Shown one piece after another: positions 46,392-55,519 of a DNA stretch of 64,000 nucleotides. The position numbers and the translations under genes were made by a program. The notes below the pieces were generated by a model. It saw nothing but the letters and a program-made list of their open reading frames with translations, ran no database searches and was not told the origin of the DNA. The first letter of the stretch is position 1. Every line of letters begins with the position of its first letter. The stretch is taken from contig NZ_JAKRGB010000013.1 of the NCBI RefSeq assembly GCF_022347725.1, forward strand, positions 62,001-126,000, in the 5' to 3' direction. Source of the stretch: Ruegeria sp. Ofav3-42. Lineage in GTDB: Bacteria > Pseudomonadota > Alphaproteobacteria > Rhodobacterales > Rhodobacteraceae.

Positions 46392-47044
46392 CAGTGGGCC
46401 TCTACCTGCTGAATTTTGTATTCACGTTCTTCGACCTGGTTCGGCTTCCATGTACGGAAGGCCCAGATGATCAGACCGATGATAAAGAACGCGGACGGCG
46501 GCAGCAGCAGCATGCCGTTTGGCACGTACCAGCCACCATTGTTGACGGTCTCCAGAATGGTGACGCCAAACAGCGATCCATTTCCGAACAGCTCACGAAT
46601 GAAGCCGACCAGCAGCAGGATCAGACCGTATCCCATACCATTGCCCATGCCGTCGATGAAGGACGCGACCGGAGGGTTCTTCATCGCAAACGCCTCGGCG
46701 CGGCCCATCACGATACAGTTGGTGATGATCAGGCCAACGAAAACCGACAGGGTTTTTGAGATCTCGAAGGCATAGGCCTTGAGAACCTGATCCACCAGGA
46801 TCACCAGCGAAGCGATGATCACCATCTGCACGATGATCCGGATCGAACCCGGGATCTGGTTGCGCAGGCACGAGATGAAGAAGGACGAGAACGAGGTCAC
46901 GAAAGTAACCGCCAGCGCCATCACGAAGGAAACCTGCAATGACGAGGTCACCGCCAGCGCCGAACAAATGCCCAGCACCTGCAAGGTAATCGGGTTGTTG
47001 TCGACAAGCGGGTCGACCAGCATCTCTTTCTTGGTCTGAGACAT
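46391..47044 (-). CDS. nqrD: Na+-translocating NADH:quinone reductase subunit D
   Basis: A 217-residue inner-membrane subunit. The opening [23 protein letters not shown] is characteristic and includes an iron-centre cysteine; a second Cys lies in [16 protein letters not shown]. Six helices are predicted. Its start overlaps the nqrC stop and its stop overlaps the nqrE start, so subunits C, D and E are translationally coupled. Confidence 0.95.
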   Translation of the reverse strand: MSQTKKEMLVDPLVDNNPITLQVLGICSALAVTSSLQVSFVMALAVTFVTSFSSFFISCLRNQIPGSIRIIVQMVIIASLVILVDQVLKAYAFEISKTLSVFVGLIITNCIVMGRAEAFAMKNPPVASFIDGMGNGMGYGLILLLVGFIRELFGNGSLFGVTILETVNNGGWYVPNGMLLLPPSAFFIIGLIIWAFRTWKPNQVEEREYKIQQVEAH

Positions 47045-47859
47045 CAGAACTCTCCTGCTTGCAGTTTGGCCAGGAACGGAGCGTAGCCCGCATCGCCCAT
47101 CCAGAATTTCACCAGGTTATCGACACCAACCGAGGTCAGCGTGGCACCGGCCAGCGCGTCGACATAAAACTCAGGACCAGCGGCGGGTTGCGACTTGGCA
47201 ACGGTGATCTGCAGATCGCCCGCGTCATCGCGCAGCCTTTTACCGTTCCACAACGCTCTCCAACGCGGGTTGTCCACCTCAGCTCCAAGGCCAGGTGTTT
47301 CACCGTGCTGATAAAACTGCAGGCCGAATATATCGTTGCCGTTATTCTCCAGGGCGATAAAGCCAAAGAGCGTAGACCACAGGCCATAGCCATGAATCGG
47401 CAGGATCACCTTGTCCAAATCACCCGCATCATCGCGCAGCAGATAGATCACGCGGTACTTCGACTTGCGCCCAATGCCCGCCGGGTCGTCATCCAGTGCG
47501 ACACTCAACTCGGGGTCGCTGGCGGCGGCACTATCGTCAAAGGTCGCTGGATCAAACCGGTCATCAACGAATTCGCCTGTGGCCAGCTCAAGAACGTGGG
47601 GTTCAAATGCAGCGAAAGCCTCGCTCACGTTGATGCCCGGCTCGTAAACACCGGCCACTTGCAAAACGTTGACCTGCCTGTCCTTCAGGGCGTTTGCTTC
47701 CTGCACCGGGCGCAGGCTGACAGCTGCAGCCGAAACGACCATCGAAGCAACCAGACAGACGGCGACGGCAACAAAGATCGTCTTGCCAACCGAGTCCGGC
47801 GAAGCCGCCAGGAACCGGGCAATCGCTCCCTTGGGTTCTTGGGGTTGCGTATCAGACAT
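47044..47859 (-). CDS. nqrC: Na+-translocating NADH:quinone reductase subunit C
   Basis: A 271-residue subunit with one N-terminal membrane helix ([22 protein letters not shown]) and a periplasmic FMN-binding domain. The flavinylation motif [10 protein letters not shown] near residues 228-237 carries the Thr that ApbE modifies with [22 protein letters not shown] is typical of NqrC. The start overlaps nqrB by 8 bases. Confidence 0.95.
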   Translation of the reverse strand: MSDTQPQEPKGAIARFLAASPDSVGKTIFVAVAVCLVASMVVSAAAVSLRPVQEANALKDRQVNVLQVAGVYEPGINVSEAFAAFEPHVLELATGEFVDDRFDPATFDDSAAASDPELSVALDDDPAGIGRKSKYRVIYLLRDDAGDLDKVILPIHGYGLWSTLFGFIALENNGNDIFGLQFYQHGETPGLGAEVDNPRWRALWNGKRLRDDAGDLQITVAKSQPAAGPEFYVDALAGATLTSVGVDNLVKFWMGDAGYAPFLAKLQAGEF

Positions 47860-49060
47860 GGCGACGCGCCCTCCGTTTGATGTTTGCCTGAACGACGAAG
47901 TAGTCGATCAGCGGTGCAAAGACGTTACCGAACAGGATTGCCAGCATCATGCCTTCGGGGAAAGCGGGGTTCACCACACGGATCAACACAACCATGACAC
48001 CGATGAGCGCACCGTAGATGTAGCGACCCAGATTGGTGTGACTTGCCGAAACAGGTTCAGTCACCATGAAGGCCAGACCGAACGCGTAGCCGCCCAGCAC
48101 AACGTGCCAGTACCACGGCATCGCGAACATCGGGTTGGTATTCGAACCGATCAAATTCAGCAGCCATGTGAACGCGATTGTTCCGGCCAGACAGCCCACA
48201 ATCAGGCGATAGTTGGCGATCTTGGTCATCAGTAGGAAGGCCAGACCAATTATGCACGCCAATGTCGATGTCTCGCCAAAGCTGCCCTGAATGGATCCGA
48301 AGAAGGCGCTGGACCAGGTGATGCCCTCAGCCGCCAGTGCCTGAACGCCCTCAGCGGCGGTAACCCCCAGCGCGGTTGCGCCCGAGAACCCGTCGACCGG
48401 TGTCCAGACTGAATCGCCCGACATTTGAGCCGGATAAGCGAAGTACAGGAACGCGCGTCCCACGAGTGCTGGATTAAGAAAGTTCTTACCAGTGCCGCCA
48501 AACACCTCTTTACCGATCACAACACCGAAGATGATGCCCAAAGCCACCTGCCAGAGCGGCGTGCTCGCAGGCATTATCAGCGTGTAGAGCATTGAGGTTA
48601 CAAGGAAGCCCTCATTCACTTCGTGGCCGCGCACGGTGGCGAAGATAACCTCGAAGATACCCCCTGCCACAAGCGTCACGATGTAGATCGGCAGGAAGTA
48701 AAGCAACCCGTGCATCACGTTGGCAAAGATGCTGGAAGGGTCCAGAGAAATGCCAAACATCTGCAACAGGGCAATCCGCCAGCCCGTGGCTGAGTCCGGC
48801 CCCAGCGCCGCAATCGCGGAATTCGCCTGATAGCCGGTGTTCCACATGCCCCACAAGATACAGGGGATTGTCGCGATCACGACGTAAGTCATGATCCGCT
48901 TCATATCCACATAAGACCGCGCATGGGGTGCGACGGTGGTTACAGTTTTCGGAGTGTAGATGAAGCTTTCGACCATCTCATAGATGGGGAAATACTTCTC
49001 GTACTTGCCGCCCTTAGTAAAGTTCGGCTCGATCCGGTCAAAGAAGTTGCGCAAACCCAT
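47852..49060 (-). CDS. nqrB: Na+-translocating NADH:quinone reductase subunit B
   Basis: A 402-residue membrane subunit with about ten helices, carrying riboflavin and a covalent FMN. The flavinylation site is DGFSGATALG, near residues 222-230. The long N-terminal tail (FFDRIEPNFTKGGKYEKYFPIYEMVESFIYTP) and the VNEGFLVTSMLYTLIMPA segment, with the RGHEVNEG sequence just before it, are family features. It follows nqrA by five bases. Confidence 0.96.
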   Translation of the reverse strand: MGLRNFFDRIEPNFTKGGKYEKYFPIYEMVESFIYTPKTVTTVAPHARSYVDMKRIMTYVVIATIPCILWGMWNTGYQANSAIAALGPDSATGWRIALLQMFGISLDPSSIFANVMHGLLYFLPIYIVTLVAGGIFEVIFATVRGHEVNEGFLVTSMLYTLIMPASTPLWQVALGIIFGVVIGKEVFGGTGKNFLNPALVGRAFLYFAYPAQMSGDSVWTPVDGFSGATALGVTAAEGVQALAAEGITWSSAFFGSIQGSFGETSTLACIIGLAFLLMTKIANYRLIVGCLAGTIAFTWLLNLIGSNTNPMFAMPWYWHVVLGGYAFGLAFMVTEPVSASHTNLGRYIYGALIGVMVVLIRVVNPAFPEGMMLAILFGNVFAPLIDYFVVQANIKRRARRHV

Positions 49061-49065
49061 TCGGA

Positions 49066-50409
49066 TCAGCCCTCCTTTTCAATCTTGGTCAGGCAGTCGC
49101 GCAGCGCCAGCCCGTATTCATATTTCGCCGGACAGGCAAAGCCAACAAGGCCCAGATCCTCTTCGTCCAGCTCTAATGCACCCAGTGCCTGCGCAGAGTC
49201 TGTGTCCATAACCAACAGAGCCCGCAGCAGCTGTGTTGGCAGGTAGTCCTGCGGCATCAGCTCTTCGAACGTGCCGGTTGGCACCATTGCACGACGTCCG
49301 CCATTCAGGTTGGACGTGAGGGCAAACAGCTTCTTGGCAAAGGCCGAACCCAGAACGGGTTGAACAGCATATTTCGACGGCATCGGAAGAATCCAACCCA
49401 GCGTATTCTGGTCGTGATCCTCGCGGATGATGCTGATCTGGCGTGCGAAACGACCCAGATAGGCTTGCGGACCTTCGGCATGGCGCCCCGAAAGGATCGA
49501 GCCCGAGATCACGCGGGCCGTGCCGTCCACATTGATCTCGTCGCGCGTCAGATCGTCGGTCGACGCACCCATAACCGTGCGGATCAGACGTGGCTGGCGC
49601 GCACCGGGGCCGGACAAGGCAACCACAACGTTTGGATCAAGGTGACCCGTCTGCATCAGGCGGCCAATCGCGATGACATCCTGATAGCCAATCGTCCAAA
49701 CCTGCTTTTCACCTGCCAGCGGTTCAAGAAAGTGAATGTGCGTTCCGGCCAGACCTGCAGGATGAGGTCCCGAGAACGCCGCGGCCTCAACACTCGCTAC
49801 ATCAGCGCCCGGAAGCGTGTCACCGTCTTTTTGGCACAGGTAGGTCTTGCCCTCGGTCAATTTGGCAACGGCACTTAACCCAACAGCAAAGGCGTCGGCC
49901 GCATCCTTGATAATAACCGCAGCGTCAGCAGCCAAAGGCTCGCTGTCCATCGCAGTCACGAAGATCGCTGCAGGCTTGGTGCCCGGCTCGGGCATCTTCG
50001 AGTAGGGCCGCGTCCGGAAAGCAGTCCACAACCCGGCTGCGCAAAGCCGCGCGGTCAAACCTTCGGCACTGTCGGCGTCACCCACACCCGAAAAGTCCAG
50101 ACCCGTGTCATTGGCGTCAGATACCTCGATCACGACACTCTGCAGAACCCGGCGTGCGCCACGGTTGATGGCCACGACCTTGCCGCTGAGCGGGGCGACC
50201 ATCATCGCCTCTGGCACGTCCTTGTGGCAGAACAGAGGTGTCCCCCGCTGAACCACTTCACCTTCCTGAACCAGCATGCGCGGTTTCAGGCCCAGGTAAT
50301 CGGCCCCCAAAACCCCGACTGAACTGAATTCAGGCCCCGGTTGGATTGTTTGTTCAGGCGCACCCTGCACCGGCAACTCCAACCCTTTTTTCAGTTTGAA
50401 AGTTTGCAT
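49066..50409 (-). CDS. nqrA: Na+-translocating NADH:quinone reductase subunit A
   Basis: A 447-residue cytoplasmic subunit and the first gene of the operon. The start at ATG 50409 gives MQTFKLKKGLELPVQGAPEQ, the standard NqrA opening; the open frame upstream carries no family similarity. Later conserved segments are EGEVVQRGTPLFCHKD, VVAINRGARRVLQSVVIE and VPTGTFEELMPQDYLPTQLLRALL. NqrA is held on the cytoplasmic face by NqrB. The 288 bp upstream, shared with the divergent methyltransferase gene, must contain the nqr promoter. Confidence 0.95.
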   Translation of the reverse strand: MQTFKLKKGLELPVQGAPEQTIQPGPEFSSVGVLGADYLGLKPRMLVQEGEVVQRGTPLFCHKDVPEAMMVAPLSGKVVAINRGARRVLQSVVIEVSDANDTGLDFSGVGDADSAEGLTARLCAAGLWTAFRTRPYSKMPEPGTKPAAIFVTAMDSEPLAADAAVIIKDAADAFAVGLSAVAKLTEGKTYLCQKDGDTLPGADVASVEAAAFSGPHPAGLAGTHIHFLEPLAGEKQVWTIGYQDVIAIGRLMQTGHLDPNVVVALSGPGARQPRLIRTVMGASTDDLTRDEINVDGTARVISGSILSGRHAEGPQAYLGRFARQISIIREDHDQNTLGWILPMPSKYAVQPVLGSAFAKKLFALTSNLNGGRRAMVPTGTFEELMPQDYLPTQLLRALLVMDTDSAQALGALELDEEDLGLVGFACPAKYEYGLALRDCLTKIEKEG

Positions 50410-50697
50410 GTCGCTACGGTCTTCCAAGCCTCTTTCCTGCAACACATCGTTCCCACCACCGCATAGTGGCACAAAACGATCTGTATGTGGGAGCCTGCGA
50501 GCAAAAAAGGCGCATAGCACCTGTTTTCGTTCCAAGCTTCGTTGTGATCAGGGACCCTTTACGCGGGGACGGTGCCAAACGCAAACCCGTTACAGCCGAA
50601 ATTACCGATAAAATGTCACTTTCCTTGGAAGCCCGGCATTTTCCCCGGCTGAAATTGCATGTCGCACCCGCATCACTTCCGGTGTAAGCACCGAAAT

Positions 50698-51813
50698 ATG
50701 GAACCAAACGACGATCTTGAAATCTTTCTGGTGGCCACGCCTGGCCTTGAAAGCCCATTGCGCGCCGAGGCGGCCGAACAGGGATTCGCGGGCGCAAAAA
50801 TTGTACCGGGCGGCGTAACCTGCCGGGGAAACTGGCCCGAGGTATGGCGGGCCAACCTCTGTCTGCGTGGAGCGAACAAGGTTCTGGTACGGGTGGGCGG
50901 TTTTCCCGCAGTTCATTTGGCGCAGCTGGACAAGAGGGCGCGAAAATTTCCTTGGGCCGAGTTTTTGCGGCCTGATGTTCCGATCAAAGTCGAAGCGACG
51001 AGTCGCAAGTCCCGGATCTACCACGCCGGCGCTGCCCGGCAGCGTGTCGAAAAGGCGATCACCGAAACCCTCGGCGCACCGATTTCAAATGAAGCAGGCG
51101 TGCGTGTTCTTCTGCGCATTGAAAAGGACCTGTGCACTTTTTCCGTCGATAGCTCTGGTGATCCTTTACACAAGCGCGGCCACAAACCCGCAGTCGCCAA
51201 GGCCCCGATGCGCGAAACCATGGCAGCGATGTTTCTGCGCGAGTGCGGATTTGACGGGTCCGAGCCGATTTTGGACCCGATGTGTGGATCCGGCACATTC
51301 GTCATCGAAGCGGCCGAGATCGCGTTGGGGCTGCGCCCTGGCCGCTCGCGCAGCTTTGCCTTCGAGGATTTGGTCAGTTTCGACCCCGACCTTTGGTCGT
51401 CAATGCGCCAGCAACAGTCTCTTATCAAACCGGACGTTGTCTTTCATGGCTCAGACCGCAATACCGGAGCGATCGAAGCATCTACCAAAAACGCGGAACG
51501 CGCCGTAGTAGCAGAAGTCACAATGTTTCAGACGCGTTCGGTCAGCGACATTAGACCCCCGTCGGAGGCCGCGGGTCTCGTCATCGTCAATCCCCCCTAT
51601 GGAACACGGATCGGAGATGAAAAGCGGCTGCGATCCGTTTACGGCAGCTTGGGAAAGTCTTTGCAGTCCCGGTTCAAAGGCTGGCGTGTCGGCATCGTGA
51701 CCAGTAATGCATCCCTGGCCCGCTCAACGCGCCTGCCACTTCTGCCGCCCGGCCCAGTTGTGGACCATGGAGGAACAAAAATCCGACTGTACCAGACCGA
51801 TGTTCTGACCTGA
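50698..51813 (+). CDS. THUMP-domain class I SAM-dependent RNA methyltransferase
   Basis: A 371-residue protein similar to the N-terminal half of RlmL and to YpsC. A THUMP RNA-binding domain (about 45-155) precedes a Rossmann methyltransferase domain with the motif DPMCGSGTFVIEAAEIALG (SAM binding) and the catalytic IVNPPYGTRIGDE, typical of N2-guanine methylation of rRNA. I start it at ATG 50698 (MEPNDDLEIFLVATPGLE); an upstream in-frame start adds 13 residues that look non-homologous. It is divergent from nqrA. Confidence 0.92.
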   Translation: MEPNDDLEIFLVATPGLESPLRAEAAEQGFAGAKIVPGGVTCRGNWPEVWRANLCLRGANKVLVRVGGFPAVHLAQLDKRARKFPWAEFLRPDVPIKVEATSRKSRIYHAGAARQRVEKAITETLGAPISNEAGVRVLLRIEKDLCTFSVDSSGDPLHKRGHKPAVAKAPMRETMAAMFLRECGFDGSEPILDPMCGSGTFVIEAAEIALGLRPGRSRSFAFEDLVSFDPDLWSSMRQQQSLIKPDVVFHGSDRNTGAIEASTKNAERAVVAEVTMFQTRSVSDIRPPSEAAGLVIVNPPYGTRIGDEKRLRSVYGSLGKSLQSRFKGWRVGIVTSNASLARSTRLPLLPPGPVVDHGGTKIRLYQTDVLT

Positions 51814-51871
51814 CACGATACCGAGGTGAGAGCGGTCACGCGCAATTCAGGCTGGCGGCCAAAAATCCCTC

Positions 51872-51898
51872 TTGCACATCCAAATCCTCGGGTATAGA
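51872..51898 (+). promoter_or_regulatory. Likely promoter of tRNA-Pro
   Basis: TTGCAC and TATAGA are separated by 15 bases, with the second hexamer ending 14 bases before the tRNA. The spacing is slightly short but both hexamers fit a sigma-70-type promoter. Confidence 0.5.
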
Positions 51899-51912
51899 TC
51901 ACGCGCCACGGT

Positions 51913-51989
51913 CGGAGTGTAGCTCAGCCTGGTAGAGCACTGTCTTCGGGAGGCAGGGGTCGGAGGTTCGAATCCTCTCACTCCGACCA
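51913..51989 (+). tRNA. tRNA-Pro (anticodon CGG)
   Basis: The 77 bases fold as a full cloverleaf: acceptor CGGAGTG/CACTCCG, D stem GCTC/GAGC, anticodon stem CTGTC/GGCAG around the loop TTCGGGA (anticodon CGG, reading CCG), T arm GGAGG-TTCGAAT-CCTCT, and an encoded CCA end. The first base C1 is usual for bacterial proline tRNA. It stands at the boundary between the core genes and the accessory region to its right and is a likely island integration site. Confidence 0.96.
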
Positions 51990-52079
51990 ATTAAACCATA
52001 TAGTTATATGATTTCTGCTGTGTGCGGGTTCAGTGTAATCCCACACCAACCCCACACCATCATCCTATTTTGACCGGTT

Positions 52080-52676
52080 TCAAGCATCAGATGGGCGTGC
52101 TTGCGCCTCCAGCGATGACAACACCCGACGCCGAGCCAACTCACCTGCAGCAACCTGATCGTCATTCGCGTGCATCTGCCGCCGCAACTCTTCCTCGCCA
52201 AGCACCGTGTAGTCTTCGATGATCAGTGGAGGGTTCATCGCCCGACGCATCGCCTCGGTACCTGCACGCTCCATCAGTTGGCCTCGCGCATCCAATTCCT
52301 CGAACGGGACAAGCAGGTCGTGGTTGAGGTACTGCAGCGTGTCCTCCTGCGCCATGTGGATCGCCCACTCGTGACGCACCTGAGCAGGGGTCATGGTGCC
52401 GCCGCTCCGGATAAACGTCGCAGCCAGCTTCAGAACACAACGCCACTGGCGCTCGGACACTGCACGCGGATCAATGTCGATATCATGACCACCTATACCG
52501 TAGACCGCGCGGTTGTAGGCCTCGGCCACCCGGTGGGTTTGACGGATGGTGTTGAGGCCTGTGCGGCGGCGCTGAAGGTCTGACTGTGTAAGAGCCTTCG
52601 CCAATGCGTCGTCCTGCTCAGCCTGTGCTGGATCGATGATCTGCTCCTCTCCGGAGCCCGCCATGTGAATGCTCAT
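52080..52676 (-). CDS. Unknown protein of the tRNA-linked island (Q1)
   Basis: A 198-residue soluble, mostly helical protein of unrecognised family. It contains polar helical stretches (AQAEQDDALAKALTQSDLQRRRTG; SERQWRCVLKLAATFIRSGG; GTEAMRRAMNPP) and no membrane segment or signal peptide. A GAAGGAG ribosome-binding site precedes ATG 52676, whose ATGA overlaps the stop of the upstream gene, so the two are coupled. It is the last gene of the minus-strand island group beside tRNA-Pro. Phage or plasmid origin is possible; no function can be assigned. Confidence 0.65.
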   Translation of the reverse strand: MSIHMAGSGEEQIIDPAQAEQDDALAKALTQSDLQRRRTGLNTIRQTHRVAEAYNRAVYGIGGHDIDIDPRAVSERQWRCVLKLAATFIRSGGTMTPAQVRHEWAIHMAQEDTLQYLNHDLLVPFEELDARGQLMERAGTEAMRRAMNPPLIIEDYTVLGEEELRRQMHANDDQVAAGELARRRVLSSLEAQARPSDA

Positions 52677-53065
52677 ACTCGGTCTCCTTCAGTTTGAGCG
52701 TCCATCAGGGCACGCAGCAGTTCTTCCTCTGAAAGCTCGTCCGAGATCGGGGCGTCAGTGTCGTCTTCGATCTCATCAGGCAGTTCGCCTGCCCAGAGCC
52801 GATAGTAAGACGCGACAGTGTGGGTGGCGATTGCGTCAGGACAATCGAGAACGAAGCTTTCGCCGTCATGCACGCGCCAGATTTGATCCGAGTAGAATGC
52901 CGGATAGCCCATGTCTTGGGCAGCACCCACCTTCTCAGGCCGAACGATCAGGTCAGACCGAACCCATGTCTCGGGTTTGATGTTCTCGGGTTTAGCATGT
53001 GGGTCACGGTCTTGGCCCCACGGGGTTGGATCGGACCATCCAAGCACGGTGTTGATATCAGCCAT
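52673..53065 (-). CDS. Unknown acidic protein of the tRNA-linked island (Q2)
   Basis: A 130-residue protein that starts MADINTVLGWSDPTPWGQD, with AAGGAG seven bases before the ATG. It has a short mixed alpha/beta N-terminal half (YSDQIWRVHDGESFVLDC) and a strongly acidic C-terminal tail (PDEIEDDTDAPISDELSEEELL). Such acidic tails occur in DNA-mimic and small partner proteins, but that is speculation. Family not recognised. Coupled to the downstream 198-residue gene. Confidence 0.65.
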   Translation of the reverse strand: MADINTVLGWSDPTPWGQDRDPHAKPENIKPETWVRSDLIVRPEKVGAAQDMGYPAFYSDQIWRVHDGESFVLDCPDAIATHTVASYYRLWAGELPDEIEDDTDAPISDELSEEELLRALMDAQTEGDRV

Positions 53066-53458
53066 TGCTGATCTCCTTCTTCGACTGAAGCGCATGCCGC
53101 AATGCGCGGAAACCACCGGCGGAGAACCGGTTGGTGGCCAGACGGGATTGCCCGGCACTCTTCATGCTTTGTGTTATGGAAACAGGGTTCCCTATCAGGG
53201 TCCTCTGTAAACTCAGTATGACAAAAAGTGCGCATTCCTAACTGTCACAGCCGAGGGCGAGACTGAGCCTAGAAACACGTTATCGCATCAAGGACCAAGC
53301 GGCTCGGGTCGGCCTCCACACAGCCTTCGATCAGATTTTCATTGCCGAGTGCCCGACGTACGGCAGGACACTGCTTTCCATCTGATATGGCGTAGAGCGA
53401 GGTCATTCTCGCATGTTTCCGTTTCGATAGGAATTCTCGTTTTCAGCTCTAATCATCC
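53066..53458. other. Gap between the Q2 gene and hsdMS
   Basis: No credible gene is seen in these 393 bp. On the minus strand the part next to Q2 should hold its promoter and ribosome-binding site; the far part is the 3' end of the restriction operon. No clear terminator hairpin with T run was found. Confidence 0.4.
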
Positions 53459-55507
53459 TCAAATGCCAAGCACTGTAGAAATATCTCGCCGTTTCTCAGC
53501 GGAGGTCAGAAGATTACCTGCCTCTGACGAAATTCGCTTAGCGACCTCATGAACGCCCTTGTCTAACGAATTGTCGAGTATAGTTTCAGCGGATCGAACG
53601 AGATCGGCAGCTTTACTGCGAATTAGATGAGTTTCGATGATTTCATCCTGAAGGCCAATCGAAGGAATAGGCAGCAACAGTTCTGCCAATTGTTCACTAT
53701 CCATAGTCACATTCGTTGCACCGCACATAAGCGGCACAAGTGCTTGTTCTTTCGTCGCCTCCAAAAGAAGATGAATGTACCGAGGCCGCACTTTGTGTTT
53801 AGGGTCGACAAAAAGCGCGCACATCGTGTTGGCTAAAGCAAACTTCCCATTTTCATAATGCAGTCTTTTGATATCTGCCTTGCCATGTCCGGCGGATGAG
53901 ACCAGCGGAACACAAACGGCTTCGCCTTCAAAATCCCAGTGGTCTGAGGATTTTCGGGCTTCCGCCGGTACGACAAGCACATATTCGCCGGGAGGCGTTG
54001 CCATGTTAGGAGACAACCCTTTTTTGATTGAACAAAAGTCGCCTAACTTCATGAGATCAATTCCGACTTTGTGGGTGATACGATTTGGCAAATCGTGCCA
54101 GCGCCCGAGCAAGTGGAAATTCCGCCCTCCAAGGAGCTCCTTTTTGTGTACACGGTACGCAGTTACTTCGTCACGAATATCCTGCCACTCTGTCCCCTTC
54201 AATAAACTCGAAAAATACCTTTTAAGCGCCGATTTTGCAGCTGGAAGTTGGGAGCCATCAACTCGTTCTCTAGTGTCAGTCTGTGAGAAGCCATCGTTCT
54301 CAATCTCCACAAACAACACATCGGAGGCATGCTTTGCGAGCGATCTATCGATGATCAAAATATGCGTCTTAACACTTGCGTAGGGCTTAAAAACACCGTG
54401 AGGAAGAGTTACATCCGCCACAAGGTAGCAATCTTGAATGAGTTTAGTACGTAGCTGCTTATAGGCACTTTGCCCAACAAAGCTGACCCCCTCAGGCACC
54501 ACAACTGCGGCACGGCCATTCGGATTGAGATGCTCGATAATGTAGTCCAAAAAAAGTACTTCGCTACGTTTAGATTGTACCTGAAAACGCGTGTGAGGCT
54601 TAATCCCACCTTTTGGCGTCATGAATGGTGGATTAGCCAAGATCACATCGGCAGTGTCGTTCCACAATGCATCATTGGTGAGGGTATCGTATTCTTGCAC
54701 TTTAGGGCTGGCAAAACCGTGAAGGTACAAGTTGACTAAGCTTAAGCGAACCATGTCCGGGGAAATATCGTAACCCGTAATGTTGTTGGCCAACGCGCGT
54801 CGATCCTCGGAAGACAGAAGGTCACCACTAAATCTTTGCGGATGCTCCAAACCAAGTTCAGTGACGTCATTAACCTCATCTATGTGTTCGTCTGGCCCAG
54901 CATCCGAGGAGTTCATTTTCAAGATGTGCTTGTAGGCCGAAATTAGGAAACCCGCCGTGCCGCAGGCTGGATCAAGGATCACCTCGTTTTTCTGTGGGTC
55001 AATGATCTCGACCATGAAATCGATGATATGGCGTGGAGTGCGAAACTGACCCGCATCGCCCTGACTTCCAAGGACGGAAAGGAGGTATTCAAAGGCGTCG
55101 CCCAAACGCTCACTATGATCGTAGATAAAGCCGTTGATCTCGCGCAGGAAGGACCTTAGCGTTTCGGGATCGCGGTAAGGCAGATAAGCGTTGCGGAAAA
55201 TTTGCCTGAATAGCGCAGGAAGACCGTCATTCTCGACCATCTTGGTCAGCGCTTCGGAATAGGTGTTGAGCATATCCTGTCCGGTCACGCCGGGGGCGAC
55301 CAGTTTGGACCAGCGGAACTTCTCATACTCGCCTGTGAAAAAGGTCGGGTTACCGCCCATCTCCTCGGCCTCAAGGTCCATATCGTCCATAAACTTGTAG
55401 ATTAGCGCGACGGTGATCTGTTCTACTTGGCTTTTCGGATCGGGGACCTTGCCCACGAGGATGTCGCGGCAAGTATCAATTCTTCTTTTTGTTTCGGCGT
55501 CGAGCAT
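53459..55507 (-). CDS. hsdM: Type I restriction DNA methyltransferase fused to a specificity domain (HsdM-S)
   Basis: A 682-residue protein. The N-terminal helical domain (KSQVEQITVALIYKFMDDMD) and the gamma-class adenine methyltransferase core are clear: LLSVLGSQGDAGQFRTPRHI, SAM motif DPACGTAGFL (residues 179-188) and catalytic ILANPPFMTP near 290. From about residue 470 the sequence changes to an HsdS-like target-recognition domain (VGIDLMKLGDFCSIKKGLS, ...MDSEQLAELLLPIPSIGLQDEII) with a helical spacer after it. No separate hsdS gene is present, so the protein probably supplies both modification and half-site recognition and would dimerise. The DNA looks more AT-rich than the flanking genes. 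It is 12 bases behind hsdR. Confidence 0.88.
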   Translation of the reverse strand: MLDAETKRRIDTCRDILVGKVPDPKSQVEQITVALIYKFMDDMDLEAEEMGGNPTFFTGEYEKFRWSKLVAPGVTGQDMLNTYSEALTKMVENDGLPALFRQIFRNAYLPYRDPETLRSFLREINGFIYDHSERLGDAFEYLLSVLGSQGDAGQFRTPRHIIDFMVEIIDPQKNEVILDPACGTAGFLISAYKHILKMNSSDAGPDEHIDEVNDVTELGLEHPQRFSGDLLSSEDRRALANNITGYDISPDMVRLSLVNLYLHGFASPKVQEYDTLTNDALWNDTADVILANPPFMTPKGGIKPHTRFQVQSKRSEVLFLDYIIEHLNPNGRAAVVVPEGVSFVGQSAYKQLRTKLIQDCYLVADVTLPHGVFKPYASVKTHILIIDRSLAKHASDVLFVEIENDGFSQTDTRERVDGSQLPAAKSALKRYFSSLLKGTEWQDIRDEVTAYRVHKKELLGGRNFHLLGRWHDLPNRITHKVGIDLMKLGDFCSIKKGLSPNMATPPGEYVLVVPAEARKSSDHWDFEGEAVCVPLVSSAGHGKADIKRLHYENGKFALANTMCALFVDPKHKVRPRYIHLLLEATKEQALVPLMCGATNVTMDSEQLAELLLPIPSIGLQDEIIETHLIRSKAADLVRSAETILDNSLDKGVHEVAKRISSEAGNLLTSAEKRRDISTVLGI

Positions 55508-55519
55508 TGGGTTCTTTCA

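Noticed and set aside
51997..52010. CATATAGTTATATG inverted repeat after tRNA-Pro as an attachment site or terminator
   Set aside because: The stem is only AT pairs and no second copy was found in the window.
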